64,000 nt of DNA. Origin: Streptomyces sp. WMMC940 (GTDB lineage: Bacteria > Actinomycetota > Actinomycetes > Streptomycetales > Streptomycetaceae). Where the stretch lies: positions 2,941,501 to 3,005,500 of the forward strand of contig NZ_JAPZBC010000001.1 of the NCBI RefSeq assembly GCF_027460265.1, written 5' to 3'. A program made the position numbers and the translations under genes. The notes beneath the pieces are model-generated. The model was given only the letters and a program-made list of their open reading frames with translations, did not search any database and was not told where the DNA came from. Shown here one piece after another: positions 46,215-56,622 of this stretch (position 1 is its first letter; the number at the start of each line of letters is the position of its first letter).

Positions 46215-47900
46215 CTACCGGGCCCGGACCACCCTGCGCTCGTCCCAGACCGGCTCCGGCGCCTCCCTGACCGCCCCGTCCGAGCCGAAGACGAGGAAGC
46301 GGTCGAAGGACCGGGCGAACCAGCGGTCGTGCGTCACCGCGAGCACCGTGCCCTCGTACGCCTCCAGGCCCTCCTGCAGCGCCTCCGCGGACTCCAGGTC
46401 CAGGTTGTCGGTCGGCTCGTCCAGCAGCAGCGCGGTCGCGCCGCGCAGCTCCAGCAGCAGGATCTGGAAGCGGGCCTGCTGCCCTCCCGAGAGCCGGTCG
46501 AACGTCTGGTCGCCCTGGCGCTCCAGCTCGTAGCGGCGCAGGGCGCTCATCGCGCCGCCGCGGTCCTTGGCGTGCTCGGTCCACAGGATGTCGACGAGCG
46601 TGCGGCCGAGCAGTTCCGGGTGGGCGTGGGTCTGGGCGAAGTGCCCGGGCACCACCCGGGCGCCCAGCTTCCACGTCCCCGTGTGGGCCACGTCCTCCCC
46701 CGCCAGCAGCCGCAGGAAGTGGGACTTGCCCGAACCGTTCGAGCCGAGCACGGCGACCCGCTCGCCGTAGAAGACCTCCAGCGAGAAGGGTTTCATCAGC
46801 CCCGTCAGCTCCAGGTCCTCGCAGGTCACGGCTCGTACGCCGGTCCGGCCGCCGCGCAGCCGCATCCGGATGTCCTGCTCGCGCGGCGGCTCCGGCGGCG
46901 GGCCGGCCTCCTCGAACTTCCTGAACCGCGTCTGCATCGCGCGGTACCGCGACGCCATGTCGGGGCTGATCGCCGCCTGCTGGCGCAGCTTGTGGACCAG
47001 GGCCTTCAGCCGGGCGTGCTCCTCCTCCCAGCGCCGCTTCAGCTCCTCGAAGCGCGCGAACCGCTCCCGCCGGGCCTCGTGGAAGGTGCCGAAGCCGCCG
47101 CCGTGGACCCAGACGTCGCTGCCCGCGGGCCCCGGCTCCACGGCCACGATCTTCTGCGCGGCCGTGGCCAGCAGCTCCCGGTCGTGCGAGACGAAGAGCA
47201 CGGTCTTGCGGGTCTCCCGAAGCCGGTCCTCCAGCCAACGCTTGCCCGGTACGTCCAGATAGTTGTCCGGCTCGTCGAGCAGCAGCACCTCGTCCGGGCC
47301 GCGCAGCAGCGCCTCCAGCACCAGCCGCTTCTGCTCGCCGCCGGACAGTGTGCTCACCAGGCGCCACTGTGCCTTCTCGTAGGGAACGCCCAGCGCGGCC
47401 GTGGTGCACATGTCCCAGACGGTCTCGGCCTCGTACCCCTGCACCTCGGCCCAGTCGCTGAGCGCCTGCGCGTACCGCATCTGCGCGGCCTCGTCGTCGA
47501 CGCTCGTGGGCTGATCTTCCGGGGGACACCCCCGGATCCCCATCCGGTGCTCTGCCTCGTCGACCGCGCGCGCCGCGTCCCTGATCCTCGGCGGCGCGAC
47601 CGAGACCAGCAGGTCCCGGACCGTGCGCTCGTCCCTCCCCCGTGGCCCTCCGGGCACGGGAGGCGCCCCCACGGAACCCACGAACTGCGGCATCACACCG
47701 AGGCCGCCGCTCACCGACACCGTGCCGCCGTGCGGCCTCAGCTCACCCGAGAGCAGGCGCAGCAGGGTCGTCTTGCCCGCGCCGTTCGCCCCGACCAGGG
47801 CGACGACCGACCCCTCGCCCACCCGGAACGACACGTCGCCGAGCAGCACCCTCCCGTCCGGGAGGAAGTACTCCAGATGCGCGGCCTCGAGATGTCCCAT
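46215..47900 (-). CDS. ABC-F family ATPase (ribosome-associated type)
   Basis: 561 residues from ATG 47900 (MGHLEAAHLEYF). Two ABC domains in one chain without membrane segments: first Walker A GANGAGKTT (38-46), signature LSGGEQKR and Walker B LLLDEPDNYLD; second Walker A GSNGSGKSH, signature LSGGQQAR and LLLDEPTDNLD. An arm and linker rich in Arg/Glu/Lys (about 285-360) join them, as in ABC-F proteins that act on the ribosome (translation factors or antibiotic protection). Small deviations, His after the second GSGKS and Asp-Asn instead of Asn-x in Walker B, do not remove the catalytic Glu. Which role it has cannot be told. It is divergent from a secreted-protein gene 56 bp away. Confidence 0.92.
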   Translation of the reverse strand: MGHLEAAHLEYFLPDGRVLLGDVSFRVGEGSVVALVGANGAGKTTLLRLLSGELRPHGGTVSVSGGLGVMPQFVGSVGAPPVPGGPRGRDERTVRDLLVSVAPPRIRDAARAVDEAEHRMGIRGCPPEDQPTSVDDEAAQMRYAQALSDWAEVQGYEAETVWDMCTTAALGVPYEKAQWRLVSTLSGGEQKRLVLEALLRGPDEVLLLDEPDNYLDVPGKRWLEDRLRETRKTVLFVSHDRELLATAAQKIVAVEPGPAGSDVWVHGGGFGTFHEARRERFARFEELKRRWEEEHARLKALVHKLRQQAAISPDMASRYRAMQTRFRKFEEAGPPPEPPREQDIRMRLRGGRTGVRAVTCEDLELTGLMKPFSLEVFYGERVAVLGSNGSGKSHFLRLLAGEDVAHTGTWKLGARVVPGHFAQTHAHPELLGRTLVDILWTEHAKDRGGAMSALRRYELERQGDQTFDRLSGGQQARFQILLLELRGATALLLDEPTDNLDLESAEALQEGLEAYEGTVLAVTHDRWFARSFDRFLVFGSDGAVREAPEPVWDERRVVRAR

Positions 47901-47956
47901 GGTGGGCATTCTCACCGCAGGACATGCTCACGCCCAACAGGTTTAGGATGCGCGGC

Positions 47957-48829
47957 ATGAGCTTTGGGGGATCGCAGTGGCCGCAGGACCCGCGGCAGCC
48001 GTACCAGTCCTACGAGGAGCCGGCGTCCTCGACGCCCGACTGGGCGGCGCTGGCCGACGCCTCCGCCGCACGGGCCCGCCGCAGGAGGTGGCTGCTCATC
48101 GGGGCGGGCGGTGTCGCGACGGCGGCCGTCACCGCGCTCGTGGCCACGGCCGTCGTCTTCACCAACGACGCGGCGCCCTCCGGCAAGAACGCCAGTGACC
48201 TGCCCACGGCTCCCGAGCTGCCGAACGAGACCACACAGCCGGAGCCGTCGTTCTCGACGGTCGCTCCCCCGCCGCCGCCGAACCCCAAGGACTTCGTCTC
48301 CAGCGCGAAGAAGGACACCGCGCCGCTGAGCGCCGACACCCTCTTCCCGGGGAAGAGGCTCACGATGGGCGACCGGGTCTACGCCAAGGGCCCCACGGCC
48401 GGCACCAAGAACTGCGCCTCCGCGACCCGGGCCTCACTGGGCGCGGCGCTCCGCTCGCACGGCTGCGACCAGGTCATCCGCGCCACCTACACCAAGGACG
48501 GCGTGGCCGTCACCATCGGCGTCGCCGTCTTCCCCACGGAGGCGCAGGCCCAGGCGGCCGTGAAGCAGTCCGCCCGCAGCATCGCCCCGCTCTCCGGCTC
48601 GGGCGTCGCCGCCTTCTGCAAGGGTGGGCCGGTGTGCCGCTTCGTGGGCAACTCCTACGGCCGGTACGCCTACTTCACCGCCACCGGCTACGTCAGCGGA
48701 AAGTCCGTCACCAAGGGCGACAGCAAGGCGTTCCAGCCGGGCGACGACCTCGCGGAGTTCACGTTCCGCCAGATCGTGCGCCGCGGCGAGATGCAGGCGT
48801 CCGCCGCGGCCACGGCCCCGGCGGGCTGA
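47957..48829 (+). CDS. Membrane-anchored extracytoplasmic protein, unknown function
   Basis: 290 residues from ATG 47957, 7 nt after TAGGAT (probably leaderless). A cytoplasmic Gln/Pro/Tyr-rich segment precedes one membrane helix (about 45-68). Then comes a Pro-rich spacer and a globular outer domain of about 180 residues with four cysteines (KNCASATRAS, SHGCDQV, AAFCKGGPVCRF) that probably form two disulfides. No enzyme motif is seen. The domain pattern is common among actinobacterial hypothetical proteins. It is divergent from the ABC-F gene. Confidence 0.85.
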   Translation: MSFGGSQWPQDPRQPYQSYEEPASSTPDWAALADASAARARRRRWLLIGAGGVATAAVTALVATAVVFTNDAAPSGKNASDLPTAPELPNETTQPEPSFSTVAPPPPPNPKDFVSSAKKDTAPLSADTLFPGKRLTMGDRVYAKGPTAGTKNCASATRASLGAALRSHGCDQVIRATYTKDGVAVTIGVAVFPTEAQAQAAVKQSARSIAPLSGSGVAAFCKGGPVCRFVGNSYGRYAYFTATGYVSGKSVTKGDSKAFQPGDDLAEFTFRQIVRRGEMQASAAATAPAG

Positions 48830-49140
48830 CGGCCCCCGACCGCGCCGGCGCGGCCTCGTCGAGCGGCGGCGCGCCTCCTGCCGCCGTCCGGCGGACCGCT
48901 GCTCCCCGGTCTGGGACGCCGTGATCCCCCGCCGGTTCCGGGGAACTCCGGCGCGGTCCCGCCCCGGCCGAACGCACGGAGGCGGAACGACCGCGCCCCT
49001 GCCGGGGCCGGATGCGCCGGGAGGCACCAGGTCGAGGGCGGGGCACCGCCGCGTCACGTTTCGTCCCCGGAACCCGCCCCGACGCGAGGGAGGGTGCCGA
49101 GGACGAGGGGGCGGCGAAACCCGCACAGCGGGCCGCCGGC
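48830..49140. other. Interval between secreted-protein gene and truA
   Basis: 311 bp between convergent genes, uniformly G/C-rich. No protein-like frame with a start signal and no strong hairpin was found. Confidence 0.5.
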
Positions 49141-50010
49141 TCAGCAGCAGCCGGCCGCCCCCGCGCGCCGGGCCGGAAGCGTGCGCCGGTTCCGCGCCTC
49201 CAGGTTCCTGGCGGCCAGCAGTTCGTCGGCGGGATAACCGACTTCCTCCAGCGTGAGCCCGTGCGGCCGCACGACGTGGACCGCCGAGTCACGGACACCG
49301 GCGGCCAGGACCTTCGCCGGCCAGTCCGCCGGCCGGTGGCCGTCGCCGACGAACAGCATCGCGCCGACGAGCGAGCGGACCATGTTGTGGCAGAAGGCGT
49401 CGGCCTTCACGGTCGCGGTCAGGATCCCGGACGCGTCGCGCTCCCAGCGCAGCTCCTGGAGCGTCCGGATGGTGGTGGCACCCTCGCGCTTCTTGCAGTA
49501 CGCGGCGAAGTCGTGCTCCCCGAGGAGCCGTTCGGCCGCCGCGTTCATGGAATCCAGGTCCAGCGGCCAGTCGTGCCACAGCACATGGCCCCGCAACAGC
49601 GGGTCGACGCCCGCCGGGTGGTCGGTGACGCGGTAGGCGTAGCGCCGCCAGACCGCCGAGAAGCGGGCGTTGAAGCCGGCGGGGGCCTCCTCGGCCTTCC
49701 ACACCCGGACGTCGTGGGGCAGCCGGCCCGCCAGACGCCGCAGCAGCTTCTCCCGGTGCTCGGCCCAGAGGTCCTGCGGCAGGTCGACGTGCGCGACCTG
49801 GCCGCGGGCGTGCACACCGGCGTCCGTGCGGCCTGCGACGGTCAGCTCGTACGCGTCCTGTGAACGGGTGACGGTACGGATCGCGTCCTCGATCTCGCCC
49901 TGGACCGTCCGCTGCCCACGCGTCTGCCGGGCCCAGCCCGAGAAGTCCCTGCCGTCGTAGGACAGGTCCAGCCGCACCCGCACGAACCCGGGCCTCACGT
50001 CATCGCTCAC
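49141..50010 (-). CDS. truA: tRNA pseudouridine(38-40) synthase TruA
   Basis: 289 residues from GTG 50010. It isomerises uridines 38-40 in tRNA anticodon arms. Motifs: [18 protein letters not shown], the catalytic Asp63 in [19 protein letters not shown], and [16 protein letters not shown]. The C-terminus has a short extension ending in two Cys (AGAAGCC), which is unusual for the family. It lies 100 bp downstream of rplQ, the normal place at the end of the alpha operon in actinobacteria. Confidence 0.97.
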   Translation of the reverse strand: MSDDVRPGFVRVRLDLSYDGRDFSGWARQTRGQRTVQGEIEDAIRTVTRSQDAYELTVAGRTDAGVHARGQVAHVDLPQDLWAEHREKLLRRLAGRLPHDVRVWKAEEAPAGFNARFSAVWRRYAYRVTDHPAGVDPLLRGHVLWHDWPLDLDSMNAAAERLLGEHDFAAYCKKREGATTIRTLQELRWERDASGILTATVKADAFCHNMVRSLVGAMLFVGDGHRPADWPAKVLAAGVRDSAVHVVRPHGLTLEEVGYPADELLAARNLEARNRRTLPARRAGAAGCC

Positions 50011-50042
50011 GTCTCGTATGCCTCTCAGGTCCTCTCAAGGGA

Positions 50043-50080
50043 ACGGGCCCGCCCCCGGAAAAGATGGGGAACGGGCCCGT
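50043..50080 (-). terminator. Hairpin between rplQ and truA
   Basis: ACGGGCCCG and CGGGCCCGT arms (9 bp), with additional CCCC/GGGG pairing inside the loop, 30 bp past the rplQ stop. It may terminate or attenuate read-through into truA. Confidence 0.6.
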
Positions 50081-50110
50081 CCGTCAGCCGTAGAGCCGTC
50101 TCGGAACGCC

Positions 50111-50605
50111 TCAGGCGTCCTTCGACTCCTCGGCCGGAGCCTCGGCGGCGTCCTCGGCCTTGGTCTCCTCGGCCTTGGCCTCGTCGGCCTCCTTGACCGC
50201 GCGCTTGGCGGCGGCCTCGGCCTCGGCGACGGTGGCCTTCTTCGCGATCTCGCCCTCGACGAGCTCGATCACGGCCATCGGGGCGTTGTCACCACGGCGG
50301 TTGCCGATCTTGGTGATCCGGGTGTAGCCACCCGGACGCTCGGCGTAACGCGGGGCGATCTCGGTGAAGAGCGTGTGGACGATGCTCTTGTCCGTGATCG
50401 TCTGCAGCACCAGGCGACGGTTGTGGATGTCGCCCTTCTTCGCCTTCGTGATCAGACGCTCCGCGACGGGGCGCAGGCGGCGGGCCTTGGCCTCGGTCGT
50501 GGTGATGCGGCCGTGCTCGAAGAGCGACTTCGCGAGGTTCGCGAGAAGCAGCTTCTCGTGCGCGGCGCTGCCGCCCAGACGGGCACCCTTGGCGGGCTTC
50601 GGCAT
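50111..50605 (-). CDS. rplQ: 50S ribosomal protein L17
   Basis: 164 residues from ATG 50605 ([16 protein letters not shown]). The L17 core spans about 1-117 ([60 protein letters not shown]). After that comes a tail of about 45 residues built of Ala/Glu/Lys ([19 protein letters not shown]), an acidic extension typical of actinobacterial L17. It is separated from rpoA by 201 bp and a strong terminator, so it is not simply the last gene of the rpoA message. Confidence 0.97.
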   Translation of the reverse strand: MPKPAKGARLGGSAAHEKLLLANLAKSLFEHGRITTTEAKARRLRPVAERLITKAKKGDIHNRRLVLQTITDKSIVHTLFTEIAPRYAERPGGYTRITKIGNRRGDNAPMAVIELVEGEIAKKATVAEAEAAAKRAVKEADEAKAEETKAEDAAEAPAEESKDA

Positions 50606-50760
50606 GGTTCTTCTCCTTCTGATCTGCACCGGCCGTGTCAGGTACCGGTGTCAGCCTGTGCGAGAGGCTCGCGCCCCTCGCGCACCCCCCGGCGGTGCCG
50701 GGGACATCCGTGCCGGGCTCGCGCCCGGAGCCCGGGGCCGTGGCCCCGGAGGCAGCCACC

Positions 50761-50799
50761 CCGGCGGGGTGCGGGGCGCACGGCCCCGCACCCCGCCGG
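50761..50799 (-). terminator. Strong terminator directly after rpoA
   Basis: A perfect 17-bp G/C stem (50761-50777 and 50783-50799) with a 5-nt loop, beginning 7 nt after the rpoA stop codon. It lies between rpoA and rplQ. Confidence 0.9.
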
Positions 50800-50806
50800 G
50801 AGGTGC

Positions 50807-51829
50807 TCAGTACTGCTCGGTCTCGACGAAACCGGCGTCCGCGTCGTCGTCCGCGCCGAAGGCGTCGGCGGCGGCGGTCGGGTCGAATCCGGGCGGGCTG
50901 TCCTTGAGGGCCAGGCCCATGCCGGCCAGCTTCGCCTTGACCTCGTCGATCGACTTCGCACCGAAGTTGCGGATGTCGAGGAGGTCGGCCTCGGAGCGGG
51001 CGACGAGCTCACCCACGGAGTGGATGCCCTCGCGCTTGAGGCAGTTGTAGGAGCGGACCGTGAGCTCCAGCTCCTCGATCGGCAGCGCCAGGTCGGCGGC
51101 CAGGGCGGCGTCCGTCGGGGACGGGCCCATGTCGATGCCCTCGGCGTCGATGTTGAGCTCGCGCGCCAGACCGAACAGCTCGACCAGGGTCTTTCCGGCC
51201 GACGCCATGGCGTCGCGCGGGCGCATGGCCTGCTTGGTCTCGACGTCGACGATCAGCTTGTCGAAGTCGGTGCGCTGCTCGACACGGGTGGCCTCGACCT
51301 TGTACGTGACCTTGAGCACCGGGGAGTAGATGGAGTCGACCGGGATCCGGCCGATCTCCTGGCCCACCTGCTTGTTCTGCACGGCGGAGACGTAGCCGCG
51401 ACCGCGCTCGACGGTCAGCTCCATCTCCAGCTTGCCCTTGCCGTTCAGCGTGGCCAGGACCAGGTCGGGGTTGTGGACCTCGACACCGGCCGGGGGCGCG
51501 ATGTCGGCGGCGGTGACCAGACCCGGGCCCTGCTTGCGCAGGTACATCACGACCGGCTCGTCGTGCTCCGAGGAGACGACCAGCTGCTTGATGTTCAGGA
51601 TGAGGTCGGTGACGTCCTCCTTGACGCCCGGCACGGTGGTGAACTCGTGCAGGACGCCGTCGATCCGGATGGACGTGACGGCCGCGCCCGGGATCGAGGA
51701 GAGGAGCGTACGGCGGAGGGAGTTGCCGAGGGTGTAGCCGAAGCCCGGCTCCAGCGGCTCGATCACGAACCGGGAGCGGTACTCGTCGACGACCTCTTCG
51801 GTCAGCGAGGGACGCTGAGCGATCAGCAT
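50807..51829 (-). CDS. rpoA: RNA polymerase alpha subunit
   Basis: 340 residues. The N-terminal assembly domain starts [19 protein letters not shown] and contains [21 protein letters not shown] flexible linker follows near 235. The C-terminal UP-element and activator-binding domain has [40 protein letters not shown] and [16 protein letters not shown]. The acidic tail after that ([14 protein letters not shown]) is usual in Streptomyces. It is 198 bp downstream of rpsK. Confidence 0.99.
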   Translation of the reverse strand: MLIAQRPSLTEEVVDEYRSRFVIEPLEPGFGYTLGNSLRRTLLSSIPGAAVTSIRIDGVLHEFTTVPGVKEDVTDLILNIKQLVVSSEHDEPVVMYLRKQGPGLVTAADIAPPAGVEVHNPDLVLATLNGKGKLEMELTVERGRGYVSAVQNKQVGQEIGRIPVDSIYSPVLKVTYKVEATRVEQRTDFDKLIVDVETKQAMRPRDAMASAGKTLVELFGLARELNIDAEGIDMGPSPTDAALAADLALPIEELELTVRSYNCLKREGIHSVGELVARSEADLLDIRNFGAKSIDEVKAKLAGMGLALKDSPPGFDPTAAADAFGADDDADAGFVETEQY

Positions 51830-52027
51830 GTCTGTGATCCTTCAGTCATGGGCGCCCGCTATTTGACGCCCGACTCGACCGGGCCGAGACCCGGCTGTCG
51901 AAAATACTGCGTGCTGCAAGGATACGGGCGGCACGTCCCACGAGGGGCCGTACCGCCCGGAGCCTCGGACCGGACGTGACGTGTCGGACACGTCGGCGCC
52001 CGGAGTCAGCCGTGCAGCGGCGACGCG

Positions 52028-52432
52028 TCAGACGCGGCGGCGCTTGGGGGGACGGCAGCCGTTGTGCGGCGTCGGGGTGACGTCCTGGATGGAGCCGACC
52101 TCGAGGCCGGTGGCCTGGAGGGAACGGATCGCGGTCTCACGGCCGGAGCCCGGACCCTTGACGAACACGTCGACCTTGCGCATGCCGTGCTCCTGCGCGC
52201 GGCGGGCGGCCGACTCGGCGGCCATCTGCGCGGCGAAGGGGGTGGACTTGCGCGAGCCCTTGAAGCCGACGTGGCCGGCGGAGGCCCAGGAGATCACGTT
52301 GCCGCTGGGGTCCGTGATCGAGACGATCGTGTTGTTGAACGTGCTCTTGATGTGCGCGTGGCCGTGAGCGACGTTCTTCTTTTCCTTGCGGCGCACCTTC
52401 TTGACGGCGCCCTGGCGTCCCTTGGGGGGCAT
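52028..52432 (-). CDS. rpsK: 30S ribosomal protein S11
   Basis: 134 residues. It has [20 protein letters not shown], the [20 protein letters not shown] core and [20 protein letters not shown], ending with the basic tail [16 protein letters not shown]. It belongs to the small-subunit platform. It lies 65 bp downstream of rpsM in the alpha cluster. Confidence 0.99.
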   Translation of the reverse strand: MPPKGRQGAVKKVRRKEKKNVAHGHAHIKSTFNNTIVSITDPSGNVISWASAGHVGFKGSRKSTPFAAQMAAESAARRAQEHGMRKVDVFVKGPGSGRETAIRSLQATGLEVGSIQDVTPTPHNGCRPPKRRRV

Positions 52433-52497
52433 GTATTTCTCCCGTGGAGGTGGTCGGTCCTACAGCGAAGACCGCTGGTAGAGCGTCCTGCTGAGGA

Positions 52498-52878
52498 CTA
52501 CTTCTTGCCCGGCTTCTTCTTGCCGGCGATGGCGCGACGCGGACCCTTGCGGGTACGGGCGTTCGTGCTGGTGCGCTGACCGTGGACCGGCAGACCGCGA
52601 CGGTGGCGCAGACCCTGGTAGCAGCCGATCTCGACCTTGCGGCGGATGTCGGCCTGGATCTCGCGACGGAGGTCACCCTCGGTCTTGAGGTTGGCGTCCA
52701 CGTACTCGCGGATCTTGACGAGGTCCTCTTCGGCCAGGTCACGAACGCGGGTGTTCGGGTTCACACCGGTCGCGGCGAGGGTCTCCTTCGCCAGGGTGCG
52801 GCCGATGCCGAAGACATAGGTGAGTGCGACCTCCACGCGCTTGTCGCGCGGGATGTCAACACCGGAAACGCGTGCCAT
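52498..52878 (-). CDS. rpsM: 30S ribosomal protein S13
   Basis: 126 residues. It begins [20 protein letters not shown] and contains [13 protein letters not shown]. The H2TH region [19 protein letters not shown] leads to the [13 protein letters not shown] loop and a basic C-terminal tail (GKKKPGKK) that touches P-site tRNA. It is third in the infA-rpmJ-rpsM-rpsK-rpoA series. Confidence 0.99.
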   Translation of the reverse strand: MARVSGVDIPRDKRVEVALTYVFGIGRTLAKETLAATGVNPNTRVRDLAEEDLVKIREYVDANLKTEGDLRREIQADIRRKVEIGCYQGLRHRRGLPVHGQRTSTNARTRKGPRRAIAGKKKPGKK

Positions 52879-53076
52879 TCAATGGCTCCTGTGGTGTTCG
52901 GGGGTCTGCAGCAGAACCGTCCCGGGCCGCCGACCGCTCCCGAAGGAGAGGTGGTACGTCCCGGTCCCCGGCCCCCGCCGGAGGTGCCGCCGGTCCTTGC
53001 GGACTGGGCGGGCCCTGCTGGTGAACGTGTTTTGCTCGCGTCGCGCGAAGATCTGCGAAGTGCAGGTCGGCGTGCG

Positions 53077-53190
53077 TCAGCCCTGGCGCTGCTTGTGGCG
53101 CAGGTTGTCGCAGATGACCATGACCCGGCCGTGACGGCGGATCACCTTGCACTTGTCGCAGATCTTCTTGACGCTCGGCTTGACCTTCAT
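53077..53190 (-). CDS. rpmJ: 50S ribosomal protein L36, zinc-binding form
   Basis: 37 residues. Zinc ligands Cys11, Cys14, Cys27 and His32 are all present, so this is the zinc-containing (C+) version. Streptomyces commonly has a second zinc-free copy under Zur control elsewhere. It is located 58 bp after infA; the following gap to rpsM is 198 bp and shows no gene. Confidence 0.97.
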   Translation of the reverse strand: MKVKPSVKKICDKCKVIRRHGRVMVICDNLRHKQRQG

Positions 53191-53248
53191 GGGATGTGAG
53201 GTTCTCCGGGTCAGTGCCAGCACCCCTCGGGAGGGGTGAGGGCAAGAT

Positions 53249-53470
53249 CTACTTGTAGCGGTAGACGATCCGGCCACGCGTCAGGTCGTACGGAGAGAGC
53301 TCCACGACGACCCGGTCGTCCGGAAGGATTCGGATGTAGTGCATCCGCATCTTGCCGGAGATGTGCGCGAGGACCTTGTGACCGTTCTGGAGCTCCACCT
53401 TGAACATGGCGTTCGGCAGGGACTCGATCACGGTGCCCTCGATCTCGATGGCACCTTGCTTCTTGGCCAC
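53249..53470 (-). CDS. infA: Translation initiation factor IF-1
   Basis: 73 residues from GTG 53470 ([12 protein letters not shown]), preceded by GAAGG. One S1-like OB fold: [40 protein letters not shown] [16 protein letters not shown], and [20 protein letters not shown]. It occupies the A site of the 30S subunit in initiation. It heads the alpha cluster, 208 bp after map, in the interval that should hold its promoter. Confidence 0.98.
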   Translation of the reverse strand: MAKKQGAIEIEGTVIESLPNAMFKVELQNGHKVLAHISGKMRMHYIRILPDDRVVVELSPYDLTRGRIVYRYK

Positions 53471-53678
53471 GCTTCGCCCTTCGAATCGGCTACCTTGATC
53501 GGCTCTTGTCGCCCTTGGACCGCAAGCGGGCATACGGGTACACGCGAACCGACGCATCAGTCTACGTCAGGCCCCTGGAAAAGACGAATCCGTGGAGTTT
53601 GCCCAAGGTGGGAGATCCTTAAGCAGAACGGGGGCCGCAGGGTCTCCCCCGCCGCCCCCGGTGTGCCGCGCCGCCCGC

Positions 53679-54515
53679 TCAGGCCAGCGGGTCCGGCGCC
53701 GCCGTGACGCCCAGCTCCGCCAGCTTCGCCCGGCCGCCGTCGACGGCCGTCAGCACCAGCGGGCCCTCCTCCGTCAGCGCCACCGAGTGCTCCCAGTGCG
53801 AGGACCAGGTGCCGTCCGTGGTGATCACGGTCCAGTCGTCGGAGAGCACCTCGGTGTGCGGGGTGCCGAGCGACACCATCGGCTCGATCGCCAGGCAGAA
53901 GCCCGGGACCAGCTTCGGGCCCTTGCCGCGCTTGCGACTGACGTAGTTCAGCAGATGCGGGTCCATGTGCATCTCGGTGCCGATGCCGTGGCCGCCGTAG
54001 TCCTCGATGATGCCGTAGCGGCCGCCGCCCGGCTTCGGCTGGCGGCGGATGTAGGTCTCGATCGCACGGGAGACGTCGACCAGCCGGTTGCCGTTCTTCA
54101 TGGCGGCGATACCGGCCCACATGGACTCCTCGGTCACCCGGGACAGCTCGACGAGCTCCGGAGCGTGACCGTCGCCCACGAACGCCGTGAACGCCGCGTC
54201 GCCGTGCCAGCCGTCGACGATCGCGCCGGCGTCGACGGAGATGATGTCGCCGTCCTTGAGGACCGTCTTCCCGTCCGGGATGCCGTGGACGACGACCTCG
54301 TTCACCGAGGTGCAGATGGTGGCGGGGAAACCGCCGTACCCCAGGAAGTTCGACTTCGCGCCGTGGTCGTCGATCACCTTGCGGGCGACCTCGTCCAGGT
54401 CCTTCGTCGTCGCGCCGGGGACCGCCGCCTCACGGGTCGCCGCGTGGATGGCGGCGACGACCAGTCCCGCCTCACGCATCTTCGCGATCTGCTCGGGGGT
54501 CTTGATCTGCACCAT
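53679..54515 (-). CDS. map: Methionine aminopeptidase, type I
   Basis: 278 residues. It removes the initiator Met from nascent chains. The pita-bread fold has substrate His and metal ligands in the usual places: YGGFPATICTSVNEVVVHGI, DIISVDAGAIVDGWHGDAAF, DYGGHGIGTEMHMDPHLLNY, FCLAIEPMVS and TDGTWSSHWEHSVALTEEG. No N-terminal zinc-finger extension. It lies after the secY-adk pair, with a terminator hairpin before it. Confidence 0.98.
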   Translation of the reverse strand: MVQIKTPEQIAKMREAGLVVAAIHAATREAAVPGATTKDLDEVARKVIDDHGAKSNFLGYGGFPATICTSVNEVVVHGIPDGKTVLKDGDIISVDAGAIVDGWHGDAAFTAFVGDGHAPELVELSRVTEESMWAGIAAMKNGNRLVDVSRAIETYIRRQPKPGGGRYGIIEDYGGHGIGTEMHMDPHLLNYVSRKRGKGPKLVPGFCLAIEPMVSLGTPHTEVLSDDWTVITTDGTWSSHWEHSVALTEEGPLVLTAVDGGRAKLAELGVTAAPDPLA

Positions 54516-54574
54516 GAGGGCCGGCGCCTTTCAGAGTCGGAGAGTGGTTCGGCGGAATGCCTGGGTAATCAACG

Positions 54575-54611
54575 ATACGGCCGCGGCGTCCTGGGGACAC
54601 CGCGGCCGTAT
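54575..54611 (-). terminator. Terminator between adk and map
   Basis: A perfect 12-bp stem (54575-54586 and 54600-54611), with additional GTCC/GGAC pairing inside, 27 bp past the adk stop. Confidence 0.85.
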
Positions 54612-54637
54612 GCGATCCGGTCGGAGGTACTGCGGGG

Positions 54638-55303
54638 TCAGGCCTGGGCGGCCCGGTCCTTCTGCAGCGCCTCCATCGCGCGCTCGGTCACCTCGTCGAC
54701 CTTGCCGAGCGCGGAGATGGTCACCAGCAGGCCCTGGGCCCGGTAGTGGTCGATGATCGGCTCGGTCTGCGTGTGGTAGACCTCGAGCCGCTTGCGCACG
54801 GTCTCCTCGGAGTCGTCGTCCCGCTGGTACAGCTCTCCGCCGCAGACGTCGCAGACGCCCTCGGTCTTCGGGGCGCTGTAGGTGACGTGGAAGACGTGCG
54901 CGCTGTCGTTCCGGCAGATGCGGCGGCCCGCGATCCGCTTGACGACCTCCTCCTCGGGGACCTCCAGGTCCAGTACGGCGTCGAGCTTCACGCCGTCCGA
55001 CTCCAGCGCGGCGTCGAGGGCCTCGGCCTGCGACACGTTCCGCGGGAAGCCGTCCAGCAGGAATCCGTTCTGGGCGTCCGACTGGGCCATCCGGTCCCGC
55101 GCCATTCCGATGGTGACCTCGTCCGGCACCAGGTTGCCGGCGTCCATGTACGCCTTGGCCTGCTTGCCCAGGTCCGTGCCCTTGCTGATGTTGGCCCGGA
55201 ACAGGTCGCCCGTGGAGATGTGCGGGATCGACAGGTTCTTGGCAAGGAACGCGGCCTGCGTTCCCTTGCCGGCACCGGGCGGCCCGACGAGGACGATTCG
55301 CAT
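54638..55303 (-). CDS. adk: Adenylate kinase, zinc-lid type
   Basis: 221 residues. It interconverts AMP, ADP and ATP. P-loop GPPGAGKGT (7-15), AMP-binding [10 protein letters not shown] and [13 protein letters not shown]. The long LID domain carries Cys130, His136, Cys151 and Cys154 in place of the Gram-negative hydrogen-bond set, which predicts a structural zinc. The ATG overlaps the secY stop by one base (TGATG), so secY and adk are translationally coupled. Confidence 0.98.
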   Translation of the reverse strand: MRIVLVGPPGAGKGTQAAFLAKNLSIPHISTGDLFRANISKGTDLGKQAKAYMDAGNLVPDEVTIGMARDRMAQSDAQNGFLLDGFPRNVSQAEALDAALESDGVKLDAVLDLEVPEEEVVKRIAGRRICRNDSAHVFHVTYSAPKTEGVCDVCGGELYQRDDDSEETVRKRLEVYHTQTEPIIDHYRAQGLLVTISALGKVDEVTERAMEALQKDRAAQA

Positions 55304-56622
55304 CAGCGGAGGAACCCTTCGTAGTTGCGCTGCTGGAGCTGGCTCTCGATCTGCTTCACGGTCTCCAGACCGACACCCACGATGATGAGGATGCTGGTGC
55401 CACCGAACGGGAAGTTCTGGTTCGCACCACCGAAGCCCGCCAACGCCATCGTCGGCACAAGAGCGATCAGACCCAGATACAGCGAGCCCGGCCAGGTGAT
55501 CCGGTTGAGCACGTAGCTCAGGTACTCGGCGGTAGGTCGACCAGCCCGGATACCCGGGATGAAGCCACCATACTTCTTCATGTTGTCCGCGACTTCCTCG
55601 GGGTTGAACGAGATCGCCACGTAGAAGAAGGCGAAGAACACGATCAGAAGGAAGTACGTCGCGATGTAGTACGGGTGGTCACCCTTGACGAAGTGGGCTT
55701 CGATCCAGGTTTTCCATCCGGCGTTCGAGCTCGAGAACTGCGCGATCAACGCCGGGATGTAGAGCAGCGACGACGCGAAGATGACGGGAATCACACCCGC
55801 CTGGTTCACCTTGAGCGGGATGTATGTGGACGTACCGCCGTACGACCTGCGGCCGATCATGCGCTTCGCGTACTGGACCGGGATACGGCGCTGGGCCTGC
55901 TCGACGAAGACGACGAGCGCCACCATCACGAAGCCGATCAGGATGACCGTGCCGAACTCGATCCAGCCCTTGGCGAGCTTGCCGCTCTCCTTGATGGCCC
56001 ACAGCGCGCCGGGGAATCCGGCGGCGATGGAGATGAACATCAGGATGGACATGCCGTTGCCGATGCCACGGTCCGTGATCAGCTCGCCGAGCCACATGAC
56101 CACGGCCGTGCCGGCGGTCATGGTGATCACCATGGTGGCGGTCACGAAGATCGACTGGTCGGGGACGATCTCGTTGGCCACCTGACAGCCGGAGAACAGC
56201 GCACCACTGCGGGCCGTGGCCACCAGGCCGGTGCCCTGCAGCACGGCCAGCGCGACCGTGAGGTAACGCGTGTACTGCGTGATCTTCGCGGTGCCGGACT
56301 GGCCCTCCTTCTTGAGGGCCTCCAGACGCGGGATCACCACGGTCAGCAGCTGCAGGATGATGCTCGCCGTGATGTACGGCATGATGCCGAGCGCGAAGAT
56401 CGTGATCTGCAGCAGCGCGCCGCCGCTGAACATGTTGACGAGGCCGAAGAGGCTGCTGTTGTTCTTCGAGGCCTGGTCCACACAGATCTGGACGTTCTCA
56501 TAGCTGACGCCGGGCACGGGGATGTGTGCGCCGAGCCGGTACAGCACGATGATGCCGAGCGTGAAGAGCAGCTTCTTGCGCAGGTCGGGCGTCTTGAACG
56601 CCCGGGCGAACGCGGTGAGCAC
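55303..56622 (-). CDS. secY: Protein translocase channel SecY
   Basis: 439 residues from GTG 56622 ([20 protein letters not shown]), 4 nt after AGGAGG. It has ten membrane helices, the usual SecY topology, e.g. [20 protein letters not shown] (the plug and first helix region), [40 protein letters not shown] followed by GNGMSI, and the cytoplasmic loop [13 protein letters not shown]. It forms the Sec channel with SecE and SecG. It is set apart from rplO by a strong terminator, so it has its own promoter. Confidence 0.99.
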   Translation of the reverse strand: MLTAFARAFKTPDLRKKLLFTLGIIVLYRLGAHIPVPGVSYENVQICVDQASKNNSSLFGLVNMFSGGALLQITIFALGIMPYITASIILQLLTVVIPRLEALKKEGQSGTAKITQYTRYLTVALAVLQGTGLVATARSGALFSGCQVANEIVPDQSIFVTATMVITMTAGTAVVMWLGELITDRGIGNGMSILMFISIAAGFPGALWAIKESGKLAKGWIEFGTVILIGFVMVALVVFVEQAQRRIPVQYAKRMIGRRSYGGTSTYIPLKVNQAGVIPVIFASSLLYIPALIAQFSSSNAGWKTWIEAHFVKGDHPYYIATYFLLIVFFAFFYVAISFNPEEVADNMKKYGGFIPGIRAGRPTAEYLSYVLNRITWPGSLYLGLIALVPTMALAGFGGANQNFPFGGTSILIIVGVGLETVKQIESQLQQRNYEGFLR

